DNA of 64,000 nt from contig NW_008805063.1 of assembly GCF_000004825.1 (NCBI RefSeq), forward strand, positions 1,922,857-1,986,856. Direction: 5' to 3'. A program made the position numbers and the translations under genes. Shown here in pieces: positions 24,401-36,308 of the stretch; the first letter of the stretch is position 1; each line of letters starts with the position of its first letter. The notes below the pieces were generated by a model. That model had not been told where the DNA came from, did no database searches, and was given only the letters and a program-made list of their open reading frames with translations. This DNA is from Heterostelium album PN500. Its lineage: Eukaryota; Evosea; Eumycetozoa; Acytosteliales; Acytosteliaceae.

Positions 24401-24537
24401 CACTCCCACAGGATATCAAGGAGGAAGCACTTTTCTCTGCTATCAACACAATACACATCCCCAAATACTTTAAGAAACTTGTCGAGAATCTCAATAAAGA
24501 ATCATATATACATAATAGTAATACTAATTCTTTGTGA
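21405..24537 (+). CDS. RCC1-repeat / TBC (RabGAP) fusion protein
   Basis: Eight exons: 21405-21552, 21631-21646, 21711-22286, 22362-22926, 23003-23208, 23281-24047, 24140-24223, 24287-24537 (870 aa). Residues about 1-435 are RCC1 repeats (LYSFGSNSCGQLGHG, VYSWGLGDQGQLG, LYSWGSNSFGQLGIG, YSWGKGSDGQLGHG, CYAFGQGDYGQLGLG). After a Ser/Asp linker, the second half is a TBC domain with both catalytic fingers: Arg in IDLPRTF and Gln in GYVQGM. TBC proteins accelerate GTP hydrolysis by Rab GTPases; RCC1 propellers bind proteins or membranes and sometimes act as GEFs. Exon 2 is only 16 nt yet encodes VGGDLY, which completes an RCC1 blade, so it is probably real. The fusion suggests a localised RabGAP. 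Confidence 0.85.
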
Positions 24538-25102
24538 TAGTAGCAAAGTAACCAACAAACACATCCACCTTTTTCAGGGTGAGAATAATCGTTTTTCATT
24601 CATAGGATCTATGTAGGATTCTAAAATTGAAATAATGAGAAGTGTTTGAAGGTTATTTGTTAATTATTACAAGGAATCAAGAGATTTACAAAGTTATGTA
24701 TAGATGAGTTTACTTAATGTTTATCCTTCCACCTAAAGCAAAACGAATCAAACTATCAAATATTTCTTCTTTATTGTGAATTGGTTTTATGTTTAATTTG
24801 ATTGAAAACTTATAGTTTAAATAGTAATAGAAACATATCCTACATTAAAAGATTTTGTGGTCAATACACCAAAAAAAAAAAAAAACAAATACAAAAAAAA
24901 TAATTATCTCTTTAAAAAAATTCTTAAACAAGACAAACAATTAACTTCCTTTGGTTTCAGGTATTTGAATAAAAATAATAATAAAAAAAATTAATTTAAA
25001 ATGTTTCTGAAAATAACAAACATATGTTTATATTTTTTTTGTACAATGTAGATGTTTGTTTACATTTACTCAAAAATCTTACATAGATCCGAGTAAATAA
25101 AT
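24538..25102. other. Convergent 3' flanks
   Basis: About 565 bases between convergent genes. AT-rich with A14 near 24870 and no coding frame on either strand that looks protein-like. Confidence 0.6.
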
Positions 25103-26988
25103 TTAAATTAATGATTCTTGATTGTTCAGAGGTACACGGGTAATAGGAAGTATACTGTTAACTACCAAATTATTACGTTCATCTTGGTCACTGTCTTCAG
25201 AATCATCATCGTCAAGAACTATATATTCATATTTGTGTTTCTTCTTTCCACTACCAAATATCTTTTTGTACAAATAGTTATCCATGTATATATTTCTATA
25301 GGTAAAGCAGGCAAAACCACAGATACCAATGAATCCAACCAATACGAAAATGATAGCTACGATTGTTTCCGTTGTAATAATATATCCATCATTCACTTAA
25401 AAACAAATAATAACAATTAGTTTGATTATAGATCGATATTTAGTGTTCTTTGTTCACTGGTTTACTTACAAATAATGGTGATATCTTGAGAATGAGTTGC
25501 TTGACCATCATTTAGAGCAATCAATTGTATATTATAATCTTGATATTCAGTGATGTTGGTTATAGTACAGCTTTTATCGGGTGAATTATTGCATGCAGGT
25601 ACAACGGTGCCATTCAGTAAAATGGTGTAGGTGGTCTGCTTGTCTGGTAATCCACCTTTAGAGTCGTAGTAAATCGAAAAGCTATTGGATGTAAACTCCA
25701 AATCGAATTTGGTGATTGTAACTGGGTCGTGTAGTAGCTGCTGATACTCCAATGCCGCCGATTGTTTACCATTGTTAATAGCTACAACACTGATGTTCAC
25801 TGTCGATCCACTCGGCAACGAATCGATGGTACAATTGATTGTGTCGGCACATCTGTCTATGGTCTGACCGTTGATCGTTACCAAGTAGGTATTTGGTATG
25901 TTGGGGAATCCACCAGCGGAAAAGTAGATGATATCGAGCGACGTTAGACTTTGAGAGATTGAGGTGAGTGATGTCATTTGTGGAGGTGCTGGTAAGTTGA
26001 TGGGTGCTGTGAAAATCGATGGAACTACACCAAAGTAGCTGACACCATCGACCTTTATCAATAATCTTGTTGCTGCACCGCTCGACAGTTTATCTATTGT
26101 ACAGGTGTTGTTGGTCTTGCAACCGAGTTGATATTGATTGGTAGATGCATCGTAGTAGTAAACCAGGTAGTTGAGATTCACTCCGTTCCAACCGACCGAT
26201 GAAATCGATTCAAGTGTAAATGAATTGTAATCGTTGAGCACAATGAGACCGGCCGATATGGAGAGTTGATTTACCACTGGGAATGCATTCGCTATATGGT
26301 AATTATTGTTGCCGGCTGAGCAAGATGCAGTGTAGGTTCGGGTTGATAATACATTGGAGCAGCTTTTGTCATTTCCACTCTGACTGATATTCAATGAGAG
26401 TAGCGATTCGGTAACTACTTTTTGATAGTCTCTGATCTGTCCATCGAAAATTAATTCATCTTGGATACAAACACCGTCTGCCAAAGAATATCTAATTCTT
26501 GAATCATTGGAATCATCACAATCACTAGATCATATTTAAATATTTATCAGTTTATTTAATGAATATAAACAAAATAGTAATTAAGAATCTAGTTACCTAA
26601 TATATCTTTCATAGTAAAGAGTATTTGTTTGAGGAATAATTGGTTGACTTGACAACTGTAAAACCATTGAATAATTTGGATCACATTGTCCAGAGATGAA
26701 TGTTATTGTCGAGTTGATAGTCTGACATTGGTTGTCATTATAAATCTGATAAATAATATTTTGGTTATCATTGCTTAGATTGGTGACCTTTATTGAGTAT
26801 TGATTATCACTCCAAGGATAACATTGTGATAGTTTATATGAAATACTCTTTAATAATAATTGATTACACTCTGAATAGAATAATAAATGAACGAAATTGT
26901 TATTATTATTATTATCATCAACTAGATCTATTTTAAAAGAATAGGTAATATTGATTAATAAAACAAATAAAATAAATATATATTTCAT
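25103..26988 (-). CDS. Type I membrane protein with Ig/FN3-like repeats
   Basis: Three exons on the minus strand: 26988-26597, 26524-25470, 25395-25103 (579 aa). A signal peptide (MKYIFILFVLLINITYSF) leads into a Cys-containing ectodomain. It carries at least two similar beta-rich modules: PNTYLVTINGQTIDRC...CTIDSLPSG and KQTTYTILLNGTVVPAC...CTITNITEY, with an earlier CTIDKLSSG. Each is about 90 residues with a paired Cys. Many N-glycosylation sites (NIS, NCT, NGT, NIT) are present. A single transmembrane helix (IVAIIFVLVGFIGICGFACF) precedes a basic then acidic cytoplasmic tail (DDDDSEDSDQDE). The layout resembles dictyostelid cell-surface adhesion or recognition proteins with IPT/FN3-type folds; the specific family is unclear. 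Confidence 0.75.
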
Positions 26989-27239
26989 TTTAATATATTT
27001 AAAATAAATGTTGCAAAAAACCCTTTAAAGGTTAAATCAAATGCATATAATTGTTTTTGGGTATGGTTATTTTTTGCACCCTTTTAAATTTATTAAATAA
27101 ACAGATATTTTGTTTATTTTTTTTTGCAACAAAAATATCTTTAAAAAGGAATTAAAAAAAATTATTATTATCATGATTTTTAAAAATAGATTATTATTTA
27201 TTTATTTGATCTTCTAGAATAGATATAATAATTTTCAAT

Positions 27240-28695
27240 TCATTTACTAAATTGATAGGTTCGAGATCGATGACCATTTTTAAGTGGACTAATAAAATGT
27301 ATATGCTCCAACAGAGCAAACTCTTGAACAAGTGGTGGTGAAAAGTAGCTTTCTACTGCAATTGAAAACGTATTGATCGAGTGATGATTCGATTGAAAAA
27401 GATTAATGAAATCAACATTGATACAAGCAAGATTCTCACAGATCGTAAGAGATGTCAATCGACTATTAAATAGATTGTCAAACAATTGTTTGGCGTTGGT
27501 GATTGGAATGGCATTTGTTTTTTGAAGTTAATTTCAAATTGAATAGTTGTGTCTGGTTGAGTGACTGTATCCATTGATCATGTTGTTGGTTGGTTTGTAG
27601 TGGAATCTCTAGATGTTGTAAACCAACCAAATATCGCGTGGGATTAAAAAGTATCGAATGCCTATCTCTTTCGGATTGGTCTGGAGATAGCTGTTGGTCT
27701 TCAAGAATAACAAGTTTTCTAATCGATCTATTGATTGGTCGAGCTTGAAACTGTAGATAGTATTTATCTAAGCTTTCAGCCAAGCTCTTAGAAAGTGGGT
27801 AATTAAAGTAAGTTACAACTAGTTTCCAGATATTGGTGTTCAAAAGGATCGGAGATAAGGTCTTGTCCTCCATATTGAGATGTAGGTGTACAGTGTGTAA
27901 AGTTTGTGATTGATTAATGAATTCCAAGACCGGTAGAATGTCGAAACGAGTGCCTAGCATTGTGAATTTTACTTTGGTAAGAAGAGTGCATTGCTGAAAG
28001 TGTTGGAGTACCGTCTTTGGAAGTCCTAGGTCATATAATGTAATAGAAATGGCGCGTAATGATCGTGTTGAGTCCGAAGGTATATCGATTTCGTACAAAG
28101 ACCCACATTCGATTTCTTGAATTAGCGAATTCCTCCAAATCTTGCAGAGGAAAGATTGAACATCTTCTTGCGATATATATGCAGGTTCGAAAAATGAAAA
28201 TGATTTGATCGGTACATTGATTTTTTGAATAAAGTATAATCCGTTCGATGGATTCATTATTATTCCGATTGGTTTATTTCTATTATTAATTGCATTTGCT
28301 ATCATATCATCATGTCGATTGCTAGCTGTTATATTTCTATTGAATATTACATTCTCATAGACTCCCAGTACTTGTTGGAATAATAATATATGTTGGTTGA
28401 GATTGAATCTGTTGATGGATTTTAGTGAATAGGATAGTCGAATGATGATTGTTTTACAAAATCTTAAAATATTGTATTTATTGTTTATCAAACGATAGAG
28501 ATCACTTGATTCTATTGGGTCTGATGGTTGGCCAACAAAACCACAACTTATTTTTCGACTCGATGTGATGATGCTCAATTTCATGAATTCAAACCATTTC
28601 TTTGAGACAAGATTAAGTGATAGTCTCCATTTAAAACTATAGTAACGATCGTTAAATAAATTTAAAAATATTATTCTTTGTATTATATGATTCAT
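27240..28695 (-). CDS. F-box/LRR-like dictyostelid family protein with a frameshift
   Basis: ATG at 28695 opens a 405-codon frame: MNHIIQRIIFLNLF...WRLSLNLVSKKWFEFM resembles the degenerate F-box found in large dictyostelid families, followed by Leu/Ile-rich segments. Near 27520 the reading frame changes. The first frame ends ...TSKNKCHSNHQRQ and stops, while the next frame continues LQKTNAIPITNAKQLFDNLF and runs to the stop at 27240. The switch sits on an A6 run (TTCAAAAAACAAATG), and one A less would give a continuous protein of about 484 aa. It is either a recent disabling indel or a sequencing error. Proteins of this type are thought to recruit targets to SCF ubiquitin ligases. Confidence 0.6.
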
Positions 28696-28915
28696 GAATA
28701 TATCTTAACTGTCTGTCAATAATAATTGTCTCGGCTACCAATTTTAAACCAAACAAGAACTTTGTTTATTCTTTGAAAATTTTTATATTTTGAACAGCTT
28801 TAAAAAAAAAGTTAACATTTTTGGGTTTAAATAAATAAATCTATTTTTTTTTTCATTATTTGTTAATAATAATAATAATAATAATAGTAGTAGTTCAACA
28901 TTGCCAAAAACAATT

Positions 28916-31605
28916 ATGGCATTTTATGATGTTTTAACGATCTTAATTTGTAGAAACTATTTAAATTTATCTGATTTAAAGCCATTGTTTCAATCATGTA
29001 GATCAATCTATCAACAAAATCATAATGATCAGACTAGTGACATTGAAATCATTAAATATTTATATATACACTACTTGGATTTATATTCAAAGTTACTTAT
29101 TAAACTAAAAATATTTAATTCTATCAATAGTAGTAGTAATAATGTAGACAACATAAATCAAATACAAAATACATTATATAATAATTATATTAATAACATT
29201 ATAACAGTTAACAATTTAATAAAACCAATTCAAATATTTAAAAAGTTAAATCTAGATATTGGAATATTGGTTGATACAAATAATATATTGAATCAACTCT
29301 ATTTAGATCAGAGTTTAGAACAAAATGAGATTTTTCAAAGTATTCACCAACAGTTACAATTACAACAACCAAACCATCTAATCGATAAGCTATTGTGTTA
29401 TTCAATTATCAATAATAATGATACACTGCTTTTATTGCTCATCAGAGTCATCTTATTGTTACAATCCAATCAATTAACCAATAGCTATATAAAATCAAGT
29501 ACATCAGCAACATCATCAACAACAACAACACAATTAAGTGTAAATCAACCAGTTAATTCACTTAGAGTTTCAACATCGCATCAAAAACAACTACAACAAG
29601 TACCAATATTAAATATAGATGAATTATCATTTTTATTAAAGTTTTATAATAGTAATAATAGTAATAATAGCAATAGTAATAGTAATAAGATATATAAAAC
29701 ACAAATTATAATAACAGTGTTACCATTATTTATTGCAGCAAATCAAAAGAGTTCACAATGTTTAAAATTAATAGTAGATAGTTTATTAGTGTCGATCTAT
29801 TCAAATAATATCAATGTAAAGCTAACAGCAACCAATAGAACAGCATTATTCTATTCGACAAGTAGAGATACTACATTAGCACTTTTACAGTACAATGCAA
29901 AGATCGATGCTAAAGACACCACTGGAATGCTGCCTATTCACTATCATTCACTGGTTGGTAATCTTGATGTAATTAAATGTCTTTTAGATGATACGACCAT
30001 CAATGCGCAGGATCTATCTCAAAATACACCATTACATTGGTCATCTTTAAAAGTAAGCGATAAACAAAACTAATTCCACTTTCTATTATTATTATTAATA
30101 AGATAGAACAAACATATTAACAAACTATTAATTATTTAAGGGTCATTTACCAATTGTAAAATATTTAATTAGTTCAGGTGCAAAATTGAATATTGCCAAT
30201 CATCAAGGTAGATATCCAATACATAATGCAGCACTCGAAGGTCATATCGATATTATAAAGTATTTGGTCGATCTCTATGCCAAGGCATCGTTACGTGGTA
30301 GCATTCGGTCATCTAGTGGAAGTGCATCCATTCAGATTCCAGATCGTGAGAATAACACTCCAATCGATTTAGCAATACTAAAGAATCATTTCTATTGTAC
30401 ATTTGAATTATTAAGATATGAAGGAGGTATGTAATATAATTATACTAGTTATCATCCATCAAATAATATTTCTTTAGTTATCATATTAATTTAAACATAA
30501 TGCATCATTTTCAGTATTGTTAGCTTCAAGTGAATTTGATTTCACTAATGGTCGAAAGATTGGATCTGGTGCTTTTGCAGACGTATATTTATTAGAGTGG
30601 CGAAAGAAACAGGTTGCTGTTAAACGTGTAAAGTATGAAAGATTATTGGAATCTGGAAAAACTGATGAGTGGATCAAAGGAAAGTTTCTACTAGAGGTTG
30701 TTTTGATGGTGTATGTATTATTATTATTAAAAGAGATTGTCATCTAACTAATAATTACCAAATTTTAGAAAACTATCACATCTACCTAGTTTTGTAAAGT
30801 TATATGGTACTGTAATTGAACAAAATGAATTATTATTAAGTATGAAATGTTTTAATAGTAAAAGTTGTTTAAAAGTAACAAATTATTAATGTTATTTAAT
30901 GTCATCATCATTTTAGTATTGGAGTTTTGTTCATATGGAAGTCTATATAATATATTAAATACAGTTGGAAACGATGAAATGATTACCAATCTACCGTCGA
31001 TCAATCTATTGTCGCAGAGTATGGCAAATGGTATGGCCTATTTACATGGCTTGACACCACAGATCATACACAGAGATCTTACATCACAGAATATATTGTT
31101 GGATGCCAATGGCTCTGCCAAGATTGCCGATTTCGGTATATCGAGATTCAAGAATGACATTGGTGATAAGACGATGACTGCGATTGGAAACCCTCGTTGG
31201 AGAGCTCCCGAGGTCACCAAAGGCGAAAAGTACAGTGAGAAAGTGGATGTCTTTGGCTTTGGAATGATCTTGTATGAACTGTTCACAAGGCGTGTGCCAT
31301 TCCACGACTATGAACCGGTGCAGGCTTCATTCAAGGTGGTAAGTGGTGAGAGACCCATCATTCCACCGACAGTAGATTCACGCTGGGCCAAACTCATTCA
31401 GCGATGCTGGGATCACCTTCCTGCAAACAGACCATCATTCCAAGAGATCATTCAAATCATTCAACAACTCCCAATAGTAAACATCAAAGTATTCACACCG
31501 AATGATATTATAATGCATCCATTCAACCAACAACATCTGAATTCAGATTCAACATCAAACGATGTCTCCATGTCTTCTTATGAAGGTTCATATGAAATAT
31601 CATAA
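28916..31605 (+). CDS. Ankyrin-repeat TKL protein kinase
   Basis: Five exons: 28916-30052, 30141-30426, 30515-30710, 30769-30839, 30917-31605 (792 aa). The start is ATG at 28916. The first 300 residues are Asn/Gln/Leu-rich, followed by ankyrin repeats (TALFYSTSRDTTLALLQYNA, TGMLPIHYHSLVGNLDVIK, TPLHWSSLK, GRYPIHNAALEGHIDIIKY). A kinase domain of tyrosine-kinase-like type follows, with all key motifs: GSGAFADV glycine loop, VAVKRV lysine, HRDLTSQN catalytic loop, DFGIS and RWRAPEV. Dictyostelids have a large TKL group, some fused to ankyrin repeats as in integrin-linked kinase. A membrane-proximal or stress-signalling Ser/Thr kinase is inferred. Neighbouring introns all keep frame. Confidence 0.87.
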
Positions 31606-31770
31606 CAAATAAAAATAAATAATAAATAATACTATATCATTGTTTGTTTAGATTTACTGAAAAAAAAAAAAAAACTTATCAGTTAAATTAATTTGATCAT
31701 CACCAATCAACTGATTCTTTATTTTTGTAAAATTAAATTTAAAATATATTTATATATCAATCTATAAAGA

Positions 31771-32864
31771 ATGGTTATAGTAATGGGATTCGAAGGTAGT
31801 GCCAATAAACTTGGTATTGGCATTGTGAAAGAGGATGGAACTATTCTATCGAATATTAGACATACCTATATAACACCACCCGGTGAAGGATTTCTTCCAA
31901 AGGATACCGCTAAGCATCATCGGTCATTCATTATACAGTTGGTACAGAAGTCGCTGAAGGAATCTAATCTTACACCTAAAGACATCGATTGTTTGGCGTA
32001 CACAAAAGGACCGGGTATGGGTCCACCTCTGAGATCGGTTGCAGTCGTTGTAAGAATGTTATCACAACTCTGGTCGAAACCAATAGTGGCAGTCAATCAT
32101 TGTATTGCGCACATAGAGATGGGTAGATTGATTACCGGTGCCGTAGATCCAACCGTACTATACGTCAGTGGTGGAAACACTCAAGTCATTTCATATTCTC
32201 TCAAGAAATATCGTATCTTTGGTGAAACTATCGATATCGCCGTCGGTAATTGTCTCGATAGATTCGCAAGAGTCATATCTATACCAAACGATCCATCACC
32301 AGGATACAACATTGAACAATTAGCTAAAAAGTATGTAATCTTAACATTATATATTAAAAGAAATAGTGACTAACAAAGTAAATGATTGCTTATAGAGGAA
32401 AACAATTTATAGAATTACCTTATGTTACAAAAGGAATGGATGTATCGTTCTCTGGAATATTGTCGGCAGTAGAGAGTATAGCAAAGAATGGTTTCAAGTA
32501 TGATAGTACCGATAGTAGCAAGGTTTGCACTATGGAAGATCTCTGCTATTCATTGCAAGAGACGGTGTTCTCTATGTTGGTGGAGACAGCGGAGCGTGCC
32601 ATGGCACATTGTGGTCAAACCGAGGTATTGGCAGTGGGTGGTGTCGGTTGCAACGAACGTTTGCAACGTATGATCAATGAGATGGTAGAGCAACGTAACG
32701 GTAAATCATTCGCTATAGACGAACGTTACTGTATTGACAATGGTGCAATGATTGCATGGGCAGGCTATCTCATCTTTAAAAACGGTGAAACAACACCTCT
32801 ATCTGAAACATCAACAACTCAAAGGTTTAGAACTGACCAAGTAGATGTAACATGGAGAGATTAA
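31771..32864 (+). CDS. osgep: tRNA N6-threonylcarbamoyladenosine synthase Kae1/OSGEP
   Basis: Two exons, 31771-32330 and 32396-32864, 342 aa, the usual length for cytosolic Kae1/OSGEP. It begins [19 protein letters not shown] and contains the ASKHA-fold landmarks: KGPGMGPPL, the metal-binding [10 protein letters not shown] motif, [17 protein letters not shown], and CNERLQ near the end. As part of the KEOPS complex, Kae1 transfers the threonylcarbamoyl group to A37 of ANN-decoding tRNAs. The intron falls after IEQLAK and is in frame. This is the cytosolic rather than the mitochondrial (OSGEPL1/Qri7) form, judged from length and absence of a targeting sequence. Confidence 0.95.
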
Positions 32865-32928
32865 TCTTAAAAACAACAACAAATAAAAATATAATAATAA
32901 AAAGAAATATAAACAATATTATTATTAT

Positions 32929-32996
32929 TATAATCTAGTAGATTCATTTCTATCACTTCTATCATCAGCTTGACTTGATGAACGTGTTCTATTTTA
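32929..32996 (-). other. Short Ser/Arg/Asp open frame
   Basis: On the minus strand this stretch reads NRTRSSSQADDRSDRNESTRL then TAA, in a composition that looks protein-like against AT-only flanks. It has no ATG, but an AATAG/ acceptor lies at its 5' side. It could be a last exon or alternative 3' exon reached from the upstream NDUFS6 gene, or a gene remnant. Confidence 0.25.
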
Positions 32997-33071
32997 TCTA
33001 TAATTTAACATTTTTTATTTTATCTATTTAATTTATAATATAATATTGTAATAAAGGATCGATCCACCTTT

Positions 33072-33568
33072 TTAATGATGGTGGTGTCCATGCTTTTTAA
33101 CAAAACGAATACCACAGTAACCACAAGCTTGTGGTTCTGCATTATCCAAATTTATATATACCATTGGGTGTCCTAATGGTCCATTACCTGTTAAATGGAT
33201 AGATAGATATATGATATATTGTTTGATTAATCAATTTGTTTCACTTTTATATAACTGCTGCTTCTAACGTTAATAGAATGAAAGATCTAATACATACCAC
33301 CATCACAACCAATCTTATCAGCAGAAATCTCTACAGGTTTAACTTGGTGAATCAAATGTTCAGCTGTTTGTCTTGGCTATATTGAGTAGTAGTTTAATGT
33401 GTTTGTTTGTTTGCAGATGTTAGATATATTTGTCATTTTGTATTGCTGGTTAACAATACGTACCATAACATCATATTTATCAGGAACGATTGGGCTCTTG
33501 ACTGTAGATGGTGCACCACTTCTTAAAACAACAGCTAATCTTTGTGAAAAATTTCTAAATAATGACAT
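33072..33568 (-). CDS. ndufs6: Complex I zinc subunit NDUFS6
   Basis: Three exons on the minus strand: 33568-33464, 33376-33298, 33187-33072 (99 aa). The N-terminus MSLFRNFSQRLAVVLRSG is a mitochondrial targeting sequence. The body contains DKIGCDGG/GNGPLGHPMVYINL and a C-terminal zinc site CGYCGIRFVKKHGHHHH, which together with an upstream His/Cys matches the conserved zf-CHCC domain of the 13-kDa subunit. It sits at the N-module/Q-module junction of NADH:ubiquinone oxidoreductase and is needed for late assembly. Introns are in phases 0 and 1 and keep frame. Confidence 0.93.
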
Positions 33569-33743
33569 TATACTATATTAAATGTTATGAATGAATCAAT
33601 CGATTTACTAATCAAATCAATAAAGAAAGATGAAAATGATGAAAAAAAAAATTTCAAAAAAAAAAAAAAAAAAAAAAACTTTTGTATCTTTGATTATGTT
33701 TGGACTGTTTTTATGTAACTATACAGTACACATTGTTAAATAA

Positions 33744-34336
33744 ATGGGTATATTATTAGCAAAGTTTTCACCAGAATATATTATAAGAATTATTGGTTTA
33801 GATAATTCTGGAAAAACAACGATATTATATAGACTTAAAGGTGATCAAAGTTCAATTTCAACGGTTTCAACCAATGGATTTAATTTAGAGACAAGTAATA
33901 TTTATTATTTAATTATATAATACATAAATATATAAATCAAGAGTTGACTTATAAAAGTGAAATTCTATTTTTAGTTCAATGTATGAATAAAAATTTAGTT
34001 ATTTGGGATATAGGTGGACATAGAAATGTACGTAACCTCTACAGACACTACTATCCACAGAGTCATGCATTGATATTCGTTGTTGATGCTTCGGATCATC
34101 AGAGAATCGATGAAATGAAGGATGAATTTGCAGAGGTATTAAAGTGTTCTGAAGGTGTACCAACCGTTTTAATACTAAACAAACAAGATAAAGAGAATGC
34201 AATGACAGAATCTTTCATTAAAGAGCAATTGAAACTCGACGATATCAAAGATAGAAAGTGGTTTGTTCAACTTACCTCTGCATTGAATTCTGAGAGTAAC
34301 AGTAGTCTTTTACAATGGTTATCCAATAATATTTAA
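33744..34336 (+). CDS. Arf-like small GTPase with His at the catalytic Gln
   Basis: Two exons, 33744-33894 and 33975-34336, 170 aa. Gly2 (MGILLAKF) allows N-myristoylation. P-loop GLDNSGKTT, NKQD base motif and SAL end-motif are all present, and FNLETI matches the Arf/Arl interswitch entry. Switch II reads WDIGGH (His at residue 66) where Arf/Arl proteins have WDxGGQ; the Gln is the residue that positions the attacking water. Switch I lacks the usual Pro-Thr (STNGFN rather than PTIGFN). Nucleotide binding is therefore expected but intrinsic and GAP-aided hydrolysis may be slow. Membrane-traffic role inferred from family; exact Arl subtype uncertain. Confidence 0.85.
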
Positions 34337-34416
34337 TAATAATCTAGATTTTATTTTTATTGTCTTTAATTATATTTACATAGTTACAATTATAGATCAT
34401 AATTGTTTATTCTTAA

Positions 34417-35410
34417 TTATTTAGTACTACTTTCAGCATCAAGAAAATGTACTGGTTTTGATAAATTCCAAGCATTATAATATCTTTGGGTATCGTCAAT
34501 GATCGATGGTTGTTGAGGATTCCAACCTAATGTCAACATCGCCTTCTTTCCCACTGTGACGCTCGATACTGCCAAAAGATTGGCGAGAAAATCTTCTTTT
34601 GGTGGTTCTGTAAAGACAACGCTTTTTACTTCGACATTTGCAGCTCTGGCCATTGCTCTTATAACTTCTTCTGTTTTGAAGTAATTGACCGATGCAATAT
34701 AGGTCTGACCTCTGGAGATCGATGACTTTAGTGCAGCCAGTAAATAGAGCTGGGCTAGGTCGTAGGAGTGAACAAACGAACGATATTGGTCAGAGGTACC
34801 AAAGACACTGACAACACCATCTTTTGGTTTAGTTGCCAATCTAAAGTACAATCCAGATCCAGATCCAGCTCTTCCATAGACAAACGACGGTTGGATCACA
34901 ACACCACCAATAGCGCGGTATTTCTCCTCCAACTTGATTCTCTCAAGCAACACGTCTAAAGTTGGTTTGTAGGTAGTGTTTTCATCGATGAATTCACCAG
35001 CGTCAGTTGCGCCATAAACCAAAGTACCAGAGGTGTAGATAGGAAGCAATGATGGTCTTTTGGCAGTGATTTCTTTCAATTTATTAAAAATAGTTTGTGC
35101 TGTTTGTGGATTACTGAAATCAGCAATAGCTTCAATAACAACATCAACCTTTTCAACAATTGGTCCCCATACATCTACATCAGATGCACTTCCAATGACA
35201 GGTATTACTAAAAATTAAATAAATAATTAATTAATTGTTGTTATTTTAATTCGATGTTGGAAAAGGATATTTACTTTCTTTGGAGATCAAATAATCAGCT
35301 TTCTCTTGATTTCTTGCCAAACCATAAACCTTGAATCCATGGTTCAAAAAAGACAAACTGACATCAATACCAATTGAACCAGTTGCTCCTAATACAAAGA
35401 CAGATGACAT
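34417..35410 (-). CDS. NAD(P)-dependent epimerase/dehydratase family protein
   Basis: Two exons on the minus strand, 35410-35275 and 35207-34417, 308 aa. The N-terminus MSSVFVLGATGSIGIDVSL contains the GxxGxxG Rossmann motif of the extended SDR superfamily. TSGTLVYG, QPSFVYGRAG and a SFVHSYDLAQLYLLAAL segment match NAD-dependent epimerases. The usual active-site YxxxK is represented by the LVYGATD region without an obvious Lys at +4, so catalysis is uncertain; it could act as a reductase or regulatory NAD-binding protein. No targeting signal is seen. The single intron is in frame (SKE/.IPVIG). Confidence 0.82.
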
Positions 35411-35509
35411 TTTATTTTATTTTTTATTTTGTTTTAGATATTAATTATTATTATTTTCTTTAGATAATTGTTTTTAATTATATTTGGTTTGTTGATTAAA
35501 CTTGAGTTC

Positions 35510-35898
35510 TCAGACTCTATTTATATTGATTTTAGTAAAATCCATATATAAAACTTGGTGAAATCTCAGGTGTTTTTTGGTTTTGGAAAGGTCGGGGTAA
35601 TCGTATAAACCATTTTCGAATCTTTTGACGTTTTTCATTAACTTCCATTTTTGGATTAATTTTTTCAATGGAACGTCACACACAAAAATTCTATCACCAA
35701 AAGGTAATGGATTTATACAGAGTTCTAAGAACGTTATTTTTTATATTAACAGGTATTGAAATGGAATAACAAATACAAATATAAATAATAATTCGATACC
35801 TATTGAGCAATCAAGAATCTATTTGAAAGTAATCTTTCATTTATTAACCAAAAATAAGTTTGATAAATATCACCCATATACCTTGCCGTTGATGACAT
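35510..35898 (-). pseudogene. Unrecognised coding fragment
   Basis: Two protein-like open stretches lie on the minus strand in what would otherwise be an 900-base spacer. From ATG at 35898 to a stop at 35800: MSSTARYMGDIYQTYFWLIN... (32 aa). From about 35724 to a stop at 35510: a roughly 70-codon stretch with CINPLPFGDRIFVCDVPLKK and YDYPDLSKTKKHLRFHQVLY. A TTCTTAG acceptor precedes the second. The two do not join in frame by a simple canonical splice. Amino-acid composition is far from AT noise. Family not recognised. It may be a decayed gene, or a short gene with an unrecognised splice. Confidence 0.4.
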
Positions 35899-36308
35899 TG
35901 ATTTAGCATTGTTTTTATACTACTTGTGTTCATTGCCTGCATAGTTTTGCTATTGTATTTACATGTATTCTATTTAAAATAGATCTTTTTTATTTATTAA
36001 TTTAAATTAATAATTGAAATGAACAACTATGATCATTTAAAAAAAAGTCATGTTTAAAAATAAAAAGGTTGTAAATACTGCTATCTTTCATAATTTTTTG
36101 CAGTTGGTCAAAAAATTAGATTTTTGTCGAAATAAAAAGTTTTTTTTCTAAAAAAGGAATTTTTGAAAATTTGATTAACTATTTTTCTAGAAAATTAAAG
36201 GTTTCCATTCCCTCATTAGTAATTTTTTTTTTAAAAAACATTTAAATGTCAAAAATTTTCTATTAAATATTAATTTTAATATCAATTACTATATCTCAAA
36301 TTATATAA
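35899..36308. other. Intergenic DNA
   Basis: AT-rich flank upstream of the transglutaminase-like gene and of the fragment at 35510-35898; nothing else recognised. Confidence 0.55.
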
